Below are positions 1-9,749 of a stretch of 39,026 nucleotides of DNA, one piece after another. The notes beneath the pieces were generated by a model that was not told where the DNA came from, did not search any database, and was given only the letters and a program-made list of their open reading frames with translations. A program made the position numbers and the translations under genes. Source of the stretch: a candidate division FCPU426 bacterium (GTDB taxonomy: Bacteria > Oederibacteriota > JAAXVQ01 > JAUVAV01); NCBI GenBank assembly GCA_030591525.1, contig JAUVAV010000029.1, positions 1-39,026 of the forward strand. Reading direction: 5' to 3'. Every line of letters starts with the position of its first letter. Within the stretch, counting starts at the first letter, position 1.

Positions 1-3000
1 GGCTTAAACTCTGCGGGGTTCCCGTTGGCGCAAGGTCTTTACGATCCGGCCTATGAACATGACAGTTGCGGAATCGGCTTTATCGCCCATTTGGACGGTC
101 AGCCGCGCCATTCCCTGGTGGAAGATGCCGTGAAGATATTGATCAACCTCGAACATCGCGGTGCTTTGGCAGGGGATAACGCCACCGGCGATGGAGCGGG
201 GTTGTTGCTGGGAATTCCGGAGGGCTTTTTCCGGAAGGTCTGCCAAGACGGGAAAATCAACCTGCCCGCACAGGGTCAATACGGCGTGGGTATGATTTTT
301 CTGCCCACGGATCAAGCTTTGGCTGATCGTTGTCAAAAGGCTCTGGAGCGAATTACCCGGGCCGAGGGATGTGAATTTCTGGGATGGCGAAAGGTTCCGG
401 TATCGAATGCCCATCTGGGAGAATTCAGCCGCAGGACCCAGCCCGCGATATACCAGTGCTTTCTGGATAAGGGGAGTTTGGCAGCCGCGGACTTTGAGCG
501 CAAGCTTTATATAATTCGCCGCCTGGCGGAAAAAGAGATCAGCGCCTGGCAAGACGGCGATTACAGCCAGTTCTATATTCCCAGCTTATCCAGCCGTACG
601 ATTACTTATAAAGGCATGCTGACCGGAAGCCAGTTGGCGGAATTTTATCCTGATTTGACGGATGGGAATTTTGCCGCGGCCTTTTCCCTGGCACACCAGC
701 GTTACAGCACCAACACTCTTCCCGCCTGGAGCCTGGCCCAGCCTTTCCGCTATCTGGCGCACAACGGCGAGATCAATACCTTGCGCGGCAATATCAATCG
801 CATGCGCAGCCGGGAAGCTCTGATGCATTCGGAAATCTTTGGCAAGGATCTGGGAAAAATTAAACCCGTTTTGCTGGAGGGAGGCAGTGATTCCGCTGTG
901 CTGGACAATGCGCTGGAATTATTAGTGGCCGCCGGCCGCTCGCTGCCGCATGCCATTATGATGATGGTGCCGGAAGCGTTTGGCGTGAAGTATCACATGA
1001 GCCAGGACAAACGAGCTTTTTATGCTTACCATGCCGCTTTGCTGGAACCCTGGGACGGTCCGGCTGCCCTGGTTTTTACGGACGGGCGTTATATCGGAGG
1101 CACCCTGGACCGGAATGGTTTGCGGCCTTGCCGGTACACGGTTACTTATGACGGTCTGGTAGTGCTGGGTTCAGAGACCGGAGTGCTGGAATTTCCGCCG
1201 GAACGCATCCAAACCCGGGGCCGGCTGCAACCCGGCAAGATGTTTTTGGTGGATATGCAGGAGCATCGGATTATTCCGGATCGCGAAATCAAAGCCAGGA
1301 TTGCGCGTCAGCAACACTATCGTAAATGGGTGCAGGCTAACCAGATTGAATTGCGGGGCTTGTTCGCGCCGGCTCCTGCGCCGGATGAGGACCCAAATGT
1401 CCTGCGCCGCAAACAGCAGGCTTTTGGTTATACGGATGAGGAATTAAAAATGATTATCACGCCCATGGCTTCTCATGGTCAGGAACCCATTGGTTCCATG
1501 GGTAATGACGCCGCTTTGGCAGTGCTTTCCAATCATCCGCAATTGCTGTTTAATTATTTCAAGCAATTATTCGCGCAAGTAACCAATCCGCCCATTGATC
1601 CTTTGCGCGAGGAACTGGTTATGTCCCTGATGAGTATGGTCGGAAGGGAACGCAATATTCTGGAGGAGACGCCGGAACATGTCCGTATGCTGAAACTCTG
1701 TCATCCGATCCTGACCCCGGAAGATATGGCGCAGCTTCGCAAGGCTCATCACCCGGATATAAAGGTGCGGGATATTGATATGCTTTTCCCGGCCGGGGGC
1801 AACGGCCCGGCCTTGGAAAAGGCCCTGGAGAAAATGTTTAGCCAGGCGGAGCAGGCGATTGACGAGGGCGCCACGATTTTAGTGCTGAGCGACCGGCACA
1901 TGGATCACCAACACGTTCCCATCCCGGTCTTGCTGGCCGGGTCAGGACTGCATCATTATTTAATCCGGCAGGGAAAGCGTACGCAGGCCGGAATCATTCT
2001 GGAAACCGGGGAAGCCCGGGAAGTAATCCACTTTGCGCAATTAATCGGTTTCGGGGCTAATGCCATCTGTCCGCATGTAGCTTTTTCCACTATCCGGGAA
2101 TTGGCCGAGACCGGTATGCTGGATAGGCCGCTCAGCCCGGCTGACGCTATGGATGCGTATATAACCGCCGTTAAAAAAGGCCTCTTAAAGACCTTCAGCC
2201 GCATGGGGATTTCTACGGTGAGGAGTTTCTTCGGATCCCAGATTTTTGAGGCCGTAGGACTGAGCAGGGATTTAGTGGATAAATATTTCACTTATACGGC
2301 CTCGCGCATTTCCGGCGTTGGACTGGAGGAAATCGCCAGGGAAACCATCAGGCGTTATGGTTGCGGGTATCCGTCCGGCAACGAGGCTGAGCCGGGTTTG
2401 AAAATCGGCGGTGATTACCGGGTACGACTGGGGGAAGAGAAGCATCTCTGGGTTCCGGAGACCATTGCCAAACTTCAGCAAGCCACGCGGAATAACGATT
2501 ACAACCGTTTTAAAGAATACACCCGGCTGATTGATGACCAGGCCCGGGAACGGGTGACCTTGCGCAGTTTCTTCGGGTTCAAACCCGGTACTGCGGTTCC
2601 TCTGGAAGAAGTGGAACCAGTGGAAGCCATAACCCGCCGGTTTGTGTCAGCCGCCATGTCATACGGCTCCATCAGCAAAGAAGCGCATGAGGATATGGCA
2701 GTGGCCTTGAACCGGATTGGCGGCCGGAGTAATTCCGGAGAGGGCGGGGAAGATCCCCAGCGGTTTATTCCCCTGCCGAATGGAGACAGCAAGTGTTCAC
2801 GCATCAAACAGGTGGCCTCCGGCCGTTTTGGCGTAACCTCGGAATATTTATCCCATGCGGATGAACTCCAGATTAAAATGGCCCAGGGCGCCAAACCGGG
2901 CGAGGGCGGCCAGTTGCCCGGGCATAAGGTGAGCGAAGAAATCGCCCGGGTTAGGCATACTACCCCGGGAGTTACTTTGATCTCGCCGCCGCCGCATCAT

Positions 3001-4548
3001 GATATTTATTCCATCGAGGATCTGGCGCAATTAATCTTTGATCTAAAAAACGCCAATCCTTCCGCCATGGTTTCGGTCAAACTGGTCTCGGAAGTGGGCG
3101 TGGGTACGATTGCTTCCGGGGTGTCCAAAGCCAAGGCCGACCTGGTACTGATATCCGGCTATGACGGCGGCACCGGGGCTTCGCCTTTAACCGCGATTAA
3201 GCATGCCGGTCTGCCCTGGGAACTGGGATTGGCCGAGACTCAGCAATCCTTGATTAATAATCGTTTGCGGGACCGCATTCGCGTCCAGGTGGACGGACAG
3301 CTCAAGACCGGCCGGGATGTGGCTATCGCGGCTCTGCTGGGAGCGGATGAGTTTGGTTTCGGGACAACGGCTTTGGTAACCTTGGGATGCGTGATGATGC
3401 GTAAATGTCATCTGAATAACTGTCCAATGGGCGTAGCCACGCAGCGGGAGGATTTACGTGCCCGATACACCGGCAAACCGGAATATCCGGAACGTTTCTT
3501 TCGCTTTATAGCTCAGGAACTGCGGGAATACATGGCCCAATTGGGTTTCCGCACCCTGGATGAAATGATCGGGCAAGTGGAAATGCTGAAATTCGAACCG
3601 GATCCACGTCACTGGAAAGCTCATGCCCTGGATTTATCCGCGATCCTGCAACCTACGGGCCCCGGCGCTTTGCATTGCGTGGGGCAGCAGGAACATAGTC
3701 TGGAAAAATCATTGGATAATGAGCTGATAACGCAAGCCCGGCCCGCTCTGGACGATAAAAAACCGGTCAGCATTCGGATGCCGATTCGCAACGTACATCG
3801 TACGGTTGGCACAACTTTGAGCCATGAGGTTACTAAACGGTACGGCGCACCCGGCTTGCCGGATGGGACTATTGAGATTAATTTATCCGGATCCGCGGGT
3901 CAGAGCCTGGGAGCTTTTCTAGCACCGGGTATCAGCATTCGTCTGGAAGGGGATGTTAATGATTACCTGGGCAAAGGCATGTCCGGCGGCCGGATAGTAG
4001 TAGTTCCGCCTCCTGGCGCGGCTTTTGTACCGCATGATAATATCATAGCGGGGAATGTGGTATTGTACGGCGCTACCCGGGGTGAGATCTATCTGCATGG
4101 CGTGGCTGGCGAACGGTTCTGTGTGCGTAACAGCGGGGCGGTTGCAGTGGCAGAGGGTGTGGGCGATCATGGCTGCGAATATATGACCGGCGGCGTGGTG
4201 GTAGTGCTGGGCCAAACCGGCAATAATTTCGCAGCCGGCATGAGCGGAGGTATTGCTTATGTATATGATGAAAGCGAACTTTTTGATACCCGCTGCAATC
4301 TGGATATGGCCGAGCTCGAAAGCGTGACCAGCGAAGCGGATAACCGGCAGTTGCGTACCCTGATAGAGAATCATTGCCAGTATACCGGAAGCTTGCGGGC
4401 CAAAATGATTCTGGATAATTGGGAAGCCTACTTGCCCATGTTTGTGAAAGTCATGCCCATTGATTACCAGCGAGTGCTGGAGAGAATGGCCCGGGAAGAG
4501 CATAAAGACACGGAAACTGTCTCGGCTACGGAAGAGGTGTTCAAGTAA
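1..4548 (+). CDS. gltB: Glutamate synthase large subunit (5' end outside window)
   Basis: The large subunit hydrolyses glutamine and transfers the ammonia to 2-oxoglutarate to make glutamate. In order: a class II glutamine amidotransferase domain with the nucleophile region DSCGIGF near the start, a central domain, the FMN-binding synthase domain, and a C-terminal GXGXG beta-helix. The iron-sulphur motif C-x5-C-x4-C (CVMMRKCHLNNC) is intact around 3385-3420. A TTG at 25 could start the protein, but the frame is open to base 1 and the upstream codons read GLNSAGFPLAQGLY. Bacillus GltA has a similar AQGLY after its short propeptide, so the true start is probably left of the window. About 1507 residues are visible, the normal length. 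The stop codon directly abuts the gltD start. Confidence 0.96.
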   Translation, partial: GLNSAGFPLAQGLYDPAYEHDSCGIGFIAHLDGQPRHSLVEDAVKILINLEHRGALAGDNATGDGAGLLLGIPEGFFRKVCQDGKINLPAQGQYGVGMIFLPTDQALADRCQKALERITRAEGCEFLGWRKVPVSNAHLGEFSRRTQPAIYQCFLDKGSLAAADFERKLYIIRRLAEKEISAWQDGDYSQFYIPSLSSRTITYKGMLTGSQLAEFYPDLTDGNFAAAFSLAHQRYSTNTLPAWSLAQPFRYLAHNGEINTLRGNINRMRSREALMHSEIFGKDLGKIKPVLLEGGSDSAVLDNALELLVAAGRSLPHAIMMMVPEAFGVKYHMSQDKRAFYAYHAALLEPWDGPAALVFTDGRYIGGTLDRNGLRPCRYTVTYDGLVVLGSETGVLEFPPERIQTRGRLQPGKMFLVDMQEHRIIPDREIKARIARQQHYRKWVQANQIELRGLFAPAPAPDEDPNVLRRKQQAFGYTDEELKMIITPMASHGQEPIGSMGNDAALAVLSNHPQLLFNYFKQLFAQVTNPPIDPLREELVMSLMSMVGRERNILEETPEHVRMLKLCHPILTPEDMAQLRKAHHPDIKVRDIDMLFPAGGNGPALEKALEKMFSQAEQAIDEGATILVLSDRHMDHQHVPIPVLLAGSGLHHYLIRQGKRTQAGIILETGEAREVIHFAQLIGFGANAICPHVAFSTIRELAETGMLDRPLSPADAMDAYITAVKKGLLKTFSRMGISTVRSFFGSQIFEAVGLSRDLVDKYFTYTASRISGVGLEEIARETIRRYGCGYPSGNEAEPGLKIGGDYRVRLGEEKHLWVPETIAKLQQATRNNDYNRFKEYTRLIDDQARERVTLRSFFGFKPGTAVPLEEVEPVEAITRRFVSAAMSYGSISKEAHEDMAVALNRIGGRSNSGEGGEDPQRFIPLPNGDSKCSRIKQVASGRFGVTSEYLSHADELQIKMAQGAKPGEGGQLPGHKVSEEIARVRHTTPGVTLISPPPHHDIYSIEDLAQLIFDLKNANPSAMVSVKLVSEVGVGTIASGVSKAKADLVLISGYDGGTGASPLTAIKHAGLPWELGLAETQQSLINNRLRDRIRVQVDGQLKTGRDVAIAALLGADEFGFGTTALVTLGCVMMRKCHLNNCPMGVATQREDLRARYTGKPEYPERFFRFIAQELREYMAQLGFRTLDEMIGQVEMLKFEPDPRHWKAHALDLSAILQPTGPGALHCVGQQEHSLEKSLDNELITQARPALDDKKPVSIRMPIRNVHRTVGTTLSHEVTKRYGAPGLPDGTIEINLSGSAGQSLGAFLAPGISIRLEGDVNDYLGKGMSGGRIVVVPPPGAAFVPHDNIIAGNVVLYGATRGEIYLHGVAGERFCVRNSGAVAVAEGVGDHGCEYMTGGVVVVLGQTGNNFAAGMSGGIAYVYDESELFDTRCNLDMAELESVTSEADNRQLRTLIENHCQYTGSLRAKMILDNWEAYLPMFVKVMPIDYQRVLERMAREEHKDTETVSATEEVFK

Positions 4549-5979
4549 ATGGCCAAACCTACCGGGTTTTTAGAATATGCGCGTCAAAATCCGCCCCAGC
4601 GATCCATCCCGGAACGGATCCATGATTTTATCGAGATTGATAAATGCTTGGACCCGGATCAACTCGAGATCCAGGCTGCGCGCTGCATGGACTGCGGGGT
4701 TCCAACCTGCCATGCTTATGGCTGTCCGCTGGGAAATTTAATCCCGGATTTTAATGATCTTGTCTATAAAAAGAAGTGGCGTGCGGCGCTTGAACTGCTG
4801 CATAAGACCAATAACTTTCCCGAGATCACCGGCAGAATCTGTCCCGCGCTATGCGAGACTGCCTGTACTTTATATATTAACCAGGAGCCGGTCACTATTC
4901 GCCAGATTGAGCTGCAGATTGTGGAACGCGGCTGGGAACAAGGCTGGATCAGCCCTTGGCCCGCGACTTTTAAAACCGGAAAAAAAGCCGCCATAATAGG
5001 GTCCGGCCCGGCCGGACTGGCCGCTGCCCAGCAGCTTGCGCGCCAGGGTCATAAAGTAACCTTGTTCGAAAAATCCGACCGCATCGGCGGCATTCTGCGC
5101 TATGGTATTCCGGATTACAAGCTGGCCAAGAGAGTGATTGACCGCCGCCTGGAGCAGATGCTGGCCGAAGGCGTGATTTTCCAGCCGCATGTGGAGGTGG
5201 GAAAAGATATTCCGGCCCCGGAGTTTTGCAAGGATTTCGACGCTGTCCTGCTCACAACCGGTGCGAGTGTGGCGCGTGAGCTTGAAGTCCCGGGCCGCGA
5301 ATTATCCGGCACCTGCTTGGCTATGGATTTCCTGACCCAGCAGAACAAAGTAAATGCCGGCGATGAAATTTCTCCCAGTGAGCGGATAAGCGCTCAAGAC
5401 AAGCACGTAGTGGTAGTCGGCGGAGGAGACACTGGTTCAGACTGCATTGGCACGAGCATTCGCCAGGGCGCCAGGCATGTCACGCAGATTGAACTATTGC
5501 CTAAACCTTTGGAAGGACAAAATCCGGATACGCCCTGGCCCATGTGGCCGGTTATTCTGCGCACCTCCACCTCGCACCAGGAAGGATGTGACCGCCTATG
5601 GAGCATTGCTACCAAGCAAATAACCGGCGTTAGGGGCAAAGTCAAAACGCTTCAGGCCGTGAAACTGGATTGGACCAGGCAAGATGACGGACGCTGGACA
5701 TTTAAGGAAATTCCCGGATCAAAGTTTGAATTAAAAGCTGATCTAGTGCTGCTGGCCATGGGTTTTGTGCATGCCGAACACGGATCCTTAGTGGAAGATT
5801 TAAAACTGGAAAAAGATCAGCGCGGGAACATTAAAGTGAATGAAAATTTCATGACCTCAACTTCCGGCGTGTTTGTGGCGGGCGATGCGGAAACCGGCCC
5901 TTCGCTGGCTGTGCGCGCCATCCACCGCGGCCGCCTGGCCGCCGGACATCTCGACGCGTTTTTGTCCAAGGGTAGGTAG
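4549..5979 (+). CDS. gltD: Glutamate synthase small subunit
   Basis: This is the NADPH-oxidising partner of GltB; it feeds electrons through FAD and iron-sulphur clusters to the large subunit. The N-terminal region carries the expected cysteine motifs (CMDCGVPTCHAYGCP, then CPALCETAC). A first dinucleotide-binding motif, IIGSGPAGLAAAQ, is followed by a second, VVVGGGDTGSDCIG. The C-terminal FAD motif GVFVAGDAETGPS is present. At 476 residues the length is normal. The ATG begins on the base after the gltB stop codon, which indicates one transcript and probably translational coupling. I see no frameshift or missing motif. Confidence 0.96.
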   Translation: MAKPTGFLEYARQNPPQRSIPERIHDFIEIDKCLDPDQLEIQAARCMDCGVPTCHAYGCPLGNLIPDFNDLVYKKKWRAALELLHKTNNFPEITGRICPALCETACTLYINQEPVTIRQIELQIVERGWEQGWISPWPATFKTGKKAAIIGSGPAGLAAAQQLARQGHKVTLFEKSDRIGGILRYGIPDYKLAKRVIDRRLEQMLAEGVIFQPHVEVGKDIPAPEFCKDFDAVLLTTGASVARELEVPGRELSGTCLAMDFLTQQNKVNAGDEISPSERISAQDKHVVVVGGGDTGSDCIGTSIRQGARHVTQIELLPKPLEGQNPDTPWPMWPVILRTSTSHQEGCDRLWSIATKQITGVRGKVKTLQAVKLDWTRQDDGRWTFKEIPGSKFELKADLVLLAMGFVHAEHGSLVEDLKLEKDQRGNIKVNENFMTSTSGVFVAGDAETGPSLAVRAIHRGRLAAGHLDAFLSKGR

Positions 5980-6030
5980 GGGCCGGCTCCTGTGGCGGCC
6001 CATGTTCTACGACAACGTCACCTTTCACCT

Positions 6031-6057
6031 GCCGGTAATTTCCGAAATTACCCGGCC
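6031..6057. terminator. Possible terminator between convergent genes
   Basis: GCCGGTAATTT and AAATTACCCGGC form a stem with one bulged base around a CCG loop. It lies between convergent gltD and the minus-strand flavoprotein gene, and it overlaps the last codons of the latter. There is no long T-run on either side, so factor-independent function is uncertain. Confidence 0.4.
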
Positions 6058-7289
6058 TGCCTCCTTTTACCTATATGCTTCGCGGCTAAAGCGGCGGTAG
6101 ACCAGCAGGCTTGCAGATCATATCCTCCGGTGTCGCCGTCAATGTCCAGGACTTCTCCTGCTAAATACATTCCCGGAACTACCCGTGATTCCATGGTTTT
6201 GGCATTCACCTCGTGCCACGCCACTCCGCCGCAGGTTACCATGGCTATTTCAAAATTTCCTATCCTTTGAATCTCCATAGGAAAGGCCTGCAGCCAGGCT
6301 AATAATTCCAGACGTTTGGTTTTGGATAATTGAGCCAGGCGTTCGTGCGGGGAGACTTGAGATAGTTCCAGTATCTTGTCTCCCAGTGCCTGGGTGGGGG
6401 AAAAACGCCGCAGCCACGTGGCTGTCTGGGCTTTCCCGTTATGGTTCATGTCAGCGAGCCACCGGTTCCGGGATTGTTCCGGATTTTTTTGCGCCATAAA
6501 ATCCAGCGTAAGCTTATCACCGGGATTTGCGTATCTCGCCAGATGATGGACCACAGGTCCGGAAATTCCCTGATGAGTAATCACCAGGTCGTGTTTTAGG
6601 GTCTTTGCTTTTTTGTCCCCCTGCCACAAGGTGATGGCAAGATTTTTGAATGATGAACCGGCGAGGGAGGCAAGTGAAAAATTTTTTATCGCAAAGGGCG
6701 CTAATCCGGGTTTGAGCGGGGTTAAGGTATGACCCAGCGCTTGGGCCAAGCGATACCCGTCTCCATTCGAACCAGTGGCAGGATAGGACATTCCTCCCGC
6801 AGCCAGAATAACGTACTTTCCTTGAAAGGTTTTAGCAGCGCAACTAAGCTCAAAAATTCCGGAAGCTGTCCTTTGAATGGCTTTCACTGCCTGCTGGTAC
6901 TGAATTTGCACATGGGATAGCTGACAGGCGCGCAGTAATCCGTTGAGAATATCTTTGGCTTGTTTTGACTTGGGAAATACTTTTTGATTTTCCGGAACCG
7001 TTATTGATTTTATACCCAGGTCTTGAAAAAACCGAATACTATCGTTATTGGTAAAATTATACAAAGCGGTTTTAAGAAACCGGCCATGCTCACCATAGCA
7101 GTTTACAAACTCAGGCAAGGGGCGTTGATTGGTAAAATTGCACTGTCCTGATCCGGTTAGCAATAACTTTTTTCCGGGCTCGGCTTGTTTTTCCAAAACG
7201 ATCACGCTCATGCCTTGTTTCCCGGCTTGTTGCGCAGCAAACAAACCCGCGGGCCCGGCACCAATAATCACTACGTCAAATAAAACCAT
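6048..7289 (-). CDS. BaiN/HI0933-family flavoprotein (NAD(P)/FAD-dependent oxidoreductase)
   Basis: This belongs to the HI0933/YhiN/BaiN family of FAD-binding proteins, often annotated as aminoacetone oxidase-like; the physiological substrate is usually unknown. The N-terminus has the Rossmann motif VVIIGAGPAGLFAAQQAG. It is followed by the family hallmarks GKKLLLTGSGQCNFTN and ILAAGGMSYPATGSNGDGY, and by a C-terminal MYLAGEVLDIDGDTGGYDLQ. I chose the ATG at 7289 (MVLFDVVIIG) because AAGGAG lies 11-12 bases upstream. The frame extends 22 codons further, but that part crosses a run of about ten G bases and looks untranslated. The protein is about 413 residues, normal for the family. The gene stands alone, convergent with gltD. 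Confidence 0.85.
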   Translation of the reverse strand: MVLFDVVIIGAGPAGLFAAQQAGKQGMSVIVLEKQAEPGKKLLLTGSGQCNFTNQRPLPEFVNCYGEHGRFLKTALYNFTNNDSIRFFQDLGIKSITVPENQKVFPKSKQAKDILNGLLRACQLSHVQIQYQQAVKAIQRTASGIFELSCAAKTFQGKYVILAAGGMSYPATGSNGDGYRLAQALGHTLTPLKPGLAPFAIKNFSLASLAGSSFKNLAITLWQGDKKAKTLKHDLVITHQGISGPVVHHLARYANPGDKLTLDFMAQKNPEQSRNRWLADMNHNGKAQTATWLRRFSPTQALGDKILELSQVSPHERLAQLSKTKRLELLAWLQAFPMEIQRIGNFEIAMVTCGGVAWHEVNAKTMESRVVPGMYLAGEVLDIDGDTGGYDLQACWSTAALAAKHIGKRRQAG

Positions 7290-7588
7290 AGGAAGCTTGA
7301 TCTCCTTACGTCCTCCCTGGGGGGGGGGACTTATTTTATTATAGCACAATTGCAAAGAACGGGGTCAGAGTAGGCTGACCACAGCCGGAATATAACCTCT
7401 GGGACTATGCTTTTGTCATTGACGAACTGCCTCAGCTTTTGCTATATTTCTTTGGAAAATAATTTCCTATCAGCTTCTTTGAAAACCAATTTTTTATCAG
7501 CTGACCAAATAATGCTTAATAATAATGGGAATAAAGCAAAATTAGCAGTATCAGACCACCGTCTCATCCGGGCAATATTTATTATCGC
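7290..7588. other. Intergenic stretch without a convincing gene
   Basis: This stretch holds a run of about ten G bases near 7319-7328 and a short hairpin, GGTCAG-AGTAGG-CTGACC, near 7362-7380. A 61-codon open frame at 7407-7592 has no ribosome-binding site and no recognisable sequence, and it runs into the repeat at 7589. I see no clear promoter. Confidence 0.4.
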
Positions 7589-7725
7589 CTAGGAGTTTGA
7601 GCAATTAGTCGGTTTTTTGAGAGTAGATAGTAGAAAGTAGACCGCATTTGAAATATTTTATCTAATTTCTACTATCGAATTTCAAATGCTCTGGAGCCTG
7701 AGCAACTTGTTGCTCAGGCTCCTAG
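7589..7725. repeat. CTAGGAG-bounded repeat, element B, copy 1
   Basis: The element starts CTAGGAGTTTGAGCAA and ends TTGCTCAGGCTCCTAG, so its ends are imperfect inverted repeats. Inside are two perfect 11-base inverted repeats in interleaved order: GATAGTAGAAA (7626-7636), GCATTTGAAAT (7644-7654), TTTCTACTATC (7666-7676), ATTTCAAATGC (7679-7689). At the right end GGAGCCTGAGCAA and TTGCTCAGGCTCC (7693-7722) form a 13-base-pair hairpin with loop CTTG. The same ends and the internal word TAGACCGCA recur in the copy at 36385-36508. There is no coding capacity. It ends 28 bases before the ATPase operon start codon, so it may carry or disturb the promoter or leader of that operon. Confidence 0.75.
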
Positions 7726-7753
7726 GGGGCTGAAATTTGGAGGATGGCTTATT

Positions 7754-9085
7754 ATGTTTGATGAATTAAAGCGACATACCCGGGTTCTGGAAATCGTAGG
7801 TGACACCATTCGGGTGAAATCTAAAAACGTCTCCTTCGGCGATTTGGCTATGGTTGAAAATACCAACGGCGAGCAGTCCCTGGCGAAAGTGGTGGAGCTT
7901 AATCAGGATATAGTAAGTCTGCAGGTTTTTGCCGGGGGTAAAGGCTTGTCCACCAACGCCGGGGTCCGTTTTATGGGGCATCCCCTGAAAGTCACTTGTT
8001 CGGAAAACATCTTAGGGAGGATCTTTCGCGGATCGGGCGAACCAATCGATGATGGTCCGGATTTAAGCTGTGATCCCCAAATCGAGGTAGCCGGACCTAC
8101 GGTAAATCCCATGATGCGGGTTATGCCCTCGAAGATGATTCGGACTAATGTCCCTATGATTGATTTATTTAATTGCTTGGTCGAGAGTCAAAAAATCCCG
8201 ATTTTTTCTATTGCCGGAGAACCTTATAATGAACTTTTGGCCCGCATCGGATTTCAAGCGGAAGCGGATATTGTCATCTTTGCCGGACTGGGTCTGATTT
8301 TTGATGATTACTATTTCTTTCGTCAGGCCTTTGAGGATCATGGTGTCTTCCACCGTACTATCATGTTTGTCAATCAGGCTTCGGATCCGATAGTCGAGCG
8401 GCTGCAGGTGCCGGATCAGGCTCTGGCTGTAGCCGAGCATTTTGCGGTTAAAGAAAACAAGCGTGTTTTAGTTCTCATGACGGATATGACTGCGTATGCC
8501 GACGCTATGAAAGAAATCGGCATTGCCCTGGAACGGATTCCCGCCACCCGCGGGTACACCGGCGACCTCTACACCCAGTTGGCCCAGCGTTATGAGAAAG
8601 CCTGTGATTTTAAGGGCGCCGGCTCAGTCACAATTTTATCCGTAACTACCATGCCGGGCAACGATGTCACGCACCCGGTGCCTGACAATACCGGGTATAT
8701 TACCGAGGGCCAGTTTTACTTGCATGGAAAAGTCATTGATCCTTTTGGTTCGCTATCCCGGCTTAAACAACATGTGATTGGTAAAGCTACCCGGGAGGAT
8801 CATTCCCAGATTATGAATACTATGATTCGTTTTTATGCCGGTGGCATGGAAGCCGAAAAAAAGCAAGCTATGGCTTTTGAACTCTCGCCCTTTGACGAAA
8901 AACAATTAAAATTCGGCCGGCTTTTTCGCGAGCGTTTTATGGATATTCAAGTCTCGTTGCCGGTTATCGAGGCTTTGGATAAATGCTGGCAAACCCTGGC
9001 GGAATGTTTTGCGCCCCAGGAATTATTAATGAAACAAGGGCTGATTGATAAATATTTTCCTGACCAAGAAACCGCCCCGGTCTGA
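7754..9085 (+). CDS. atpB: V-type ATP synthase subunit B
   Basis: This is the non-catalytic B subunit of the soluble V1/A1 head, which alternates with subunit A in the hexamer. The beta-barrel N-terminus is followed by the nucleotide-domain signature SIAGEPYNELLARIGFQAEAD and then VPDQALAVAEHFAVKENKRVLVLMTD. At 443 residues it has normal length. A GGAGG box lies 12 bases upstream of ATG 7754. It is first in a seven-gene operon, whereas in the related operons of spirochaetes and chlamydiae B follows A. Subunit D follows after 34 bases. The symbol follows V/A-ATPase usage, not F-ATPase usage. Confidence 0.93.
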   Translation: MFDELKRHTRVLEIVGDTIRVKSKNVSFGDLAMVENTNGEQSLAKVVELNQDIVSLQVFAGGKGLSTNAGVRFMGHPLKVTCSENILGRIFRGSGEPIDDGPDLSCDPQIEVAGPTVNPMMRVMPSKMIRTNVPMIDLFNCLVESQKIPIFSIAGEPYNELLARIGFQAEADIVIFAGLGLIFDDYYFFRQAFEDHGVFHRTIMFVNQASDPIVERLQVPDQALAVAEHFAVKENKRVLVLMTDMTAYADAMKEIGIALERIPATRGYTGDLYTQLAQRYEKACDFKGAGSVTILSVTTMPGNDVTHPVPDNTGYITEGQFYLHGKVIDPFGSLSRLKQHVIGKATREDHSQIMNTMIRFYAGGMEAEKKQAMAFELSPFDEKQLKFGRLFRERFMDIQVSLPVIEALDKCWQTLAECFAPQELLMKQGLIDKYFPDQETAPV

Positions 9086-9119
9086 GGATGGTTAAGGTAC
9101 AGCCGCAAGGAGATTAGAG

Positions 9120-9740
9120 ATGGCCGCCCGGATGGCTTTAAATAAAAGCGCTCTGCAAAAAGAAAGGGAAAGACTAAACCTTTATCAGCGGCTCCTGCCT
9201 TCTTTGGAACTTAAACGGATGCAGCTCACCGGAGAGTTGAAAAAGGCCGAGCAATTACTCGCCCAAAGCTCGCAAAAGGTGGCGCACCAGAGAGCCGAAG
9301 TCGCGAAAAAACTGCCCATGCTGGCGGATAAAAAAATTGATGTGGCTGGTTTGGTAAAAATCCGGACTTTGCTAACTTCGGAAGAAAATGCCGTAGGAGT
9401 AAAATTACCCCAACTGGCTGACCTCACATTTGAGGTACACAAATATTCTCTGCTGGCCAAACCGCACTGGGTGGATATGTTGGTCAAACAATTGCAAATC
9501 ATGACCAAATTAAATATTTTAAACCAGATCGCCCAAGAGCGGGTGAGGCTTTTGAAGCAAGCGGTGCGCCGTCTGACGCAGCGCGTTAATTTGTTTAAAA
9601 ATATTTTAATTCCCCAAGCGAAACAAAACATACAAAAGATTCGTATCTTTTTAGGCGATGCGGAAAGAGCGGCCGTGGTTCGCTCCAAATTGGCCAAAGC
9701 TATGCATATAAAAAAATACCAAGCGCTGTCGGCGGCTTAA
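9120..9740 (+). CDS. atpD: V-type ATP synthase subunit D (central stalk)
   Basis: Subunit D forms the coiled-coil central rotor shaft that couples the A3B3 head to the membrane ring. The 206-residue sequence is rich in Lys, Leu, Gln and Ala, with long predicted helices at both ends: the N-terminal part around KSALQKERERLNLYQRLLPS and the C-terminal part around KNILIPQAKQNIQKIRIFLG. Both stretches are typical of the family. A purine-rich ribosome-binding site (AAGGAGATTAGAG) precedes ATG 9120. It lies between B and I, the usual B-D-I order. No anomaly seen. Confidence 0.9.
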   Translation: MAARMALNKSALQKERERLNLYQRLLPSLELKRMQLTGELKKAEQLLAQSSQKVAHQRAEVAKKLPMLADKKIDVAGLVKIRTLLTSEENAVGVKLPQLADLTFEVHKYSLLAKPHWVDMLVKQLQIMTKLNILNQIAQERVRLLKQAVRRLTQRVNLFKNILIPQAKQNIQKIRIFLGDAERAAVVRSKLAKAMHIKKYQALSAA

Positions 9741-9749
9741 AGGAATGAC

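Noticed and set aside
3919-4503. Long minus-strand open frame inside gltB
   Set aside because: It is a shadow of the gltB reading frame; the plus-strand protein is unmistakable.
7290-7355. 22-residue N-terminal extension of the flavoprotein
   Set aside because: It crosses a G homopolymer and lacks a ribosome-binding site; the family's Rossmann motif begins a few residues after the internal ATG, which has one.
7407-7592. 61-codon open frame between the flavoprotein gene and the ATPase operon
   Set aside because: It has no ribosome-binding site and no recognisable protein pattern, and it runs into the repeat at 7589.
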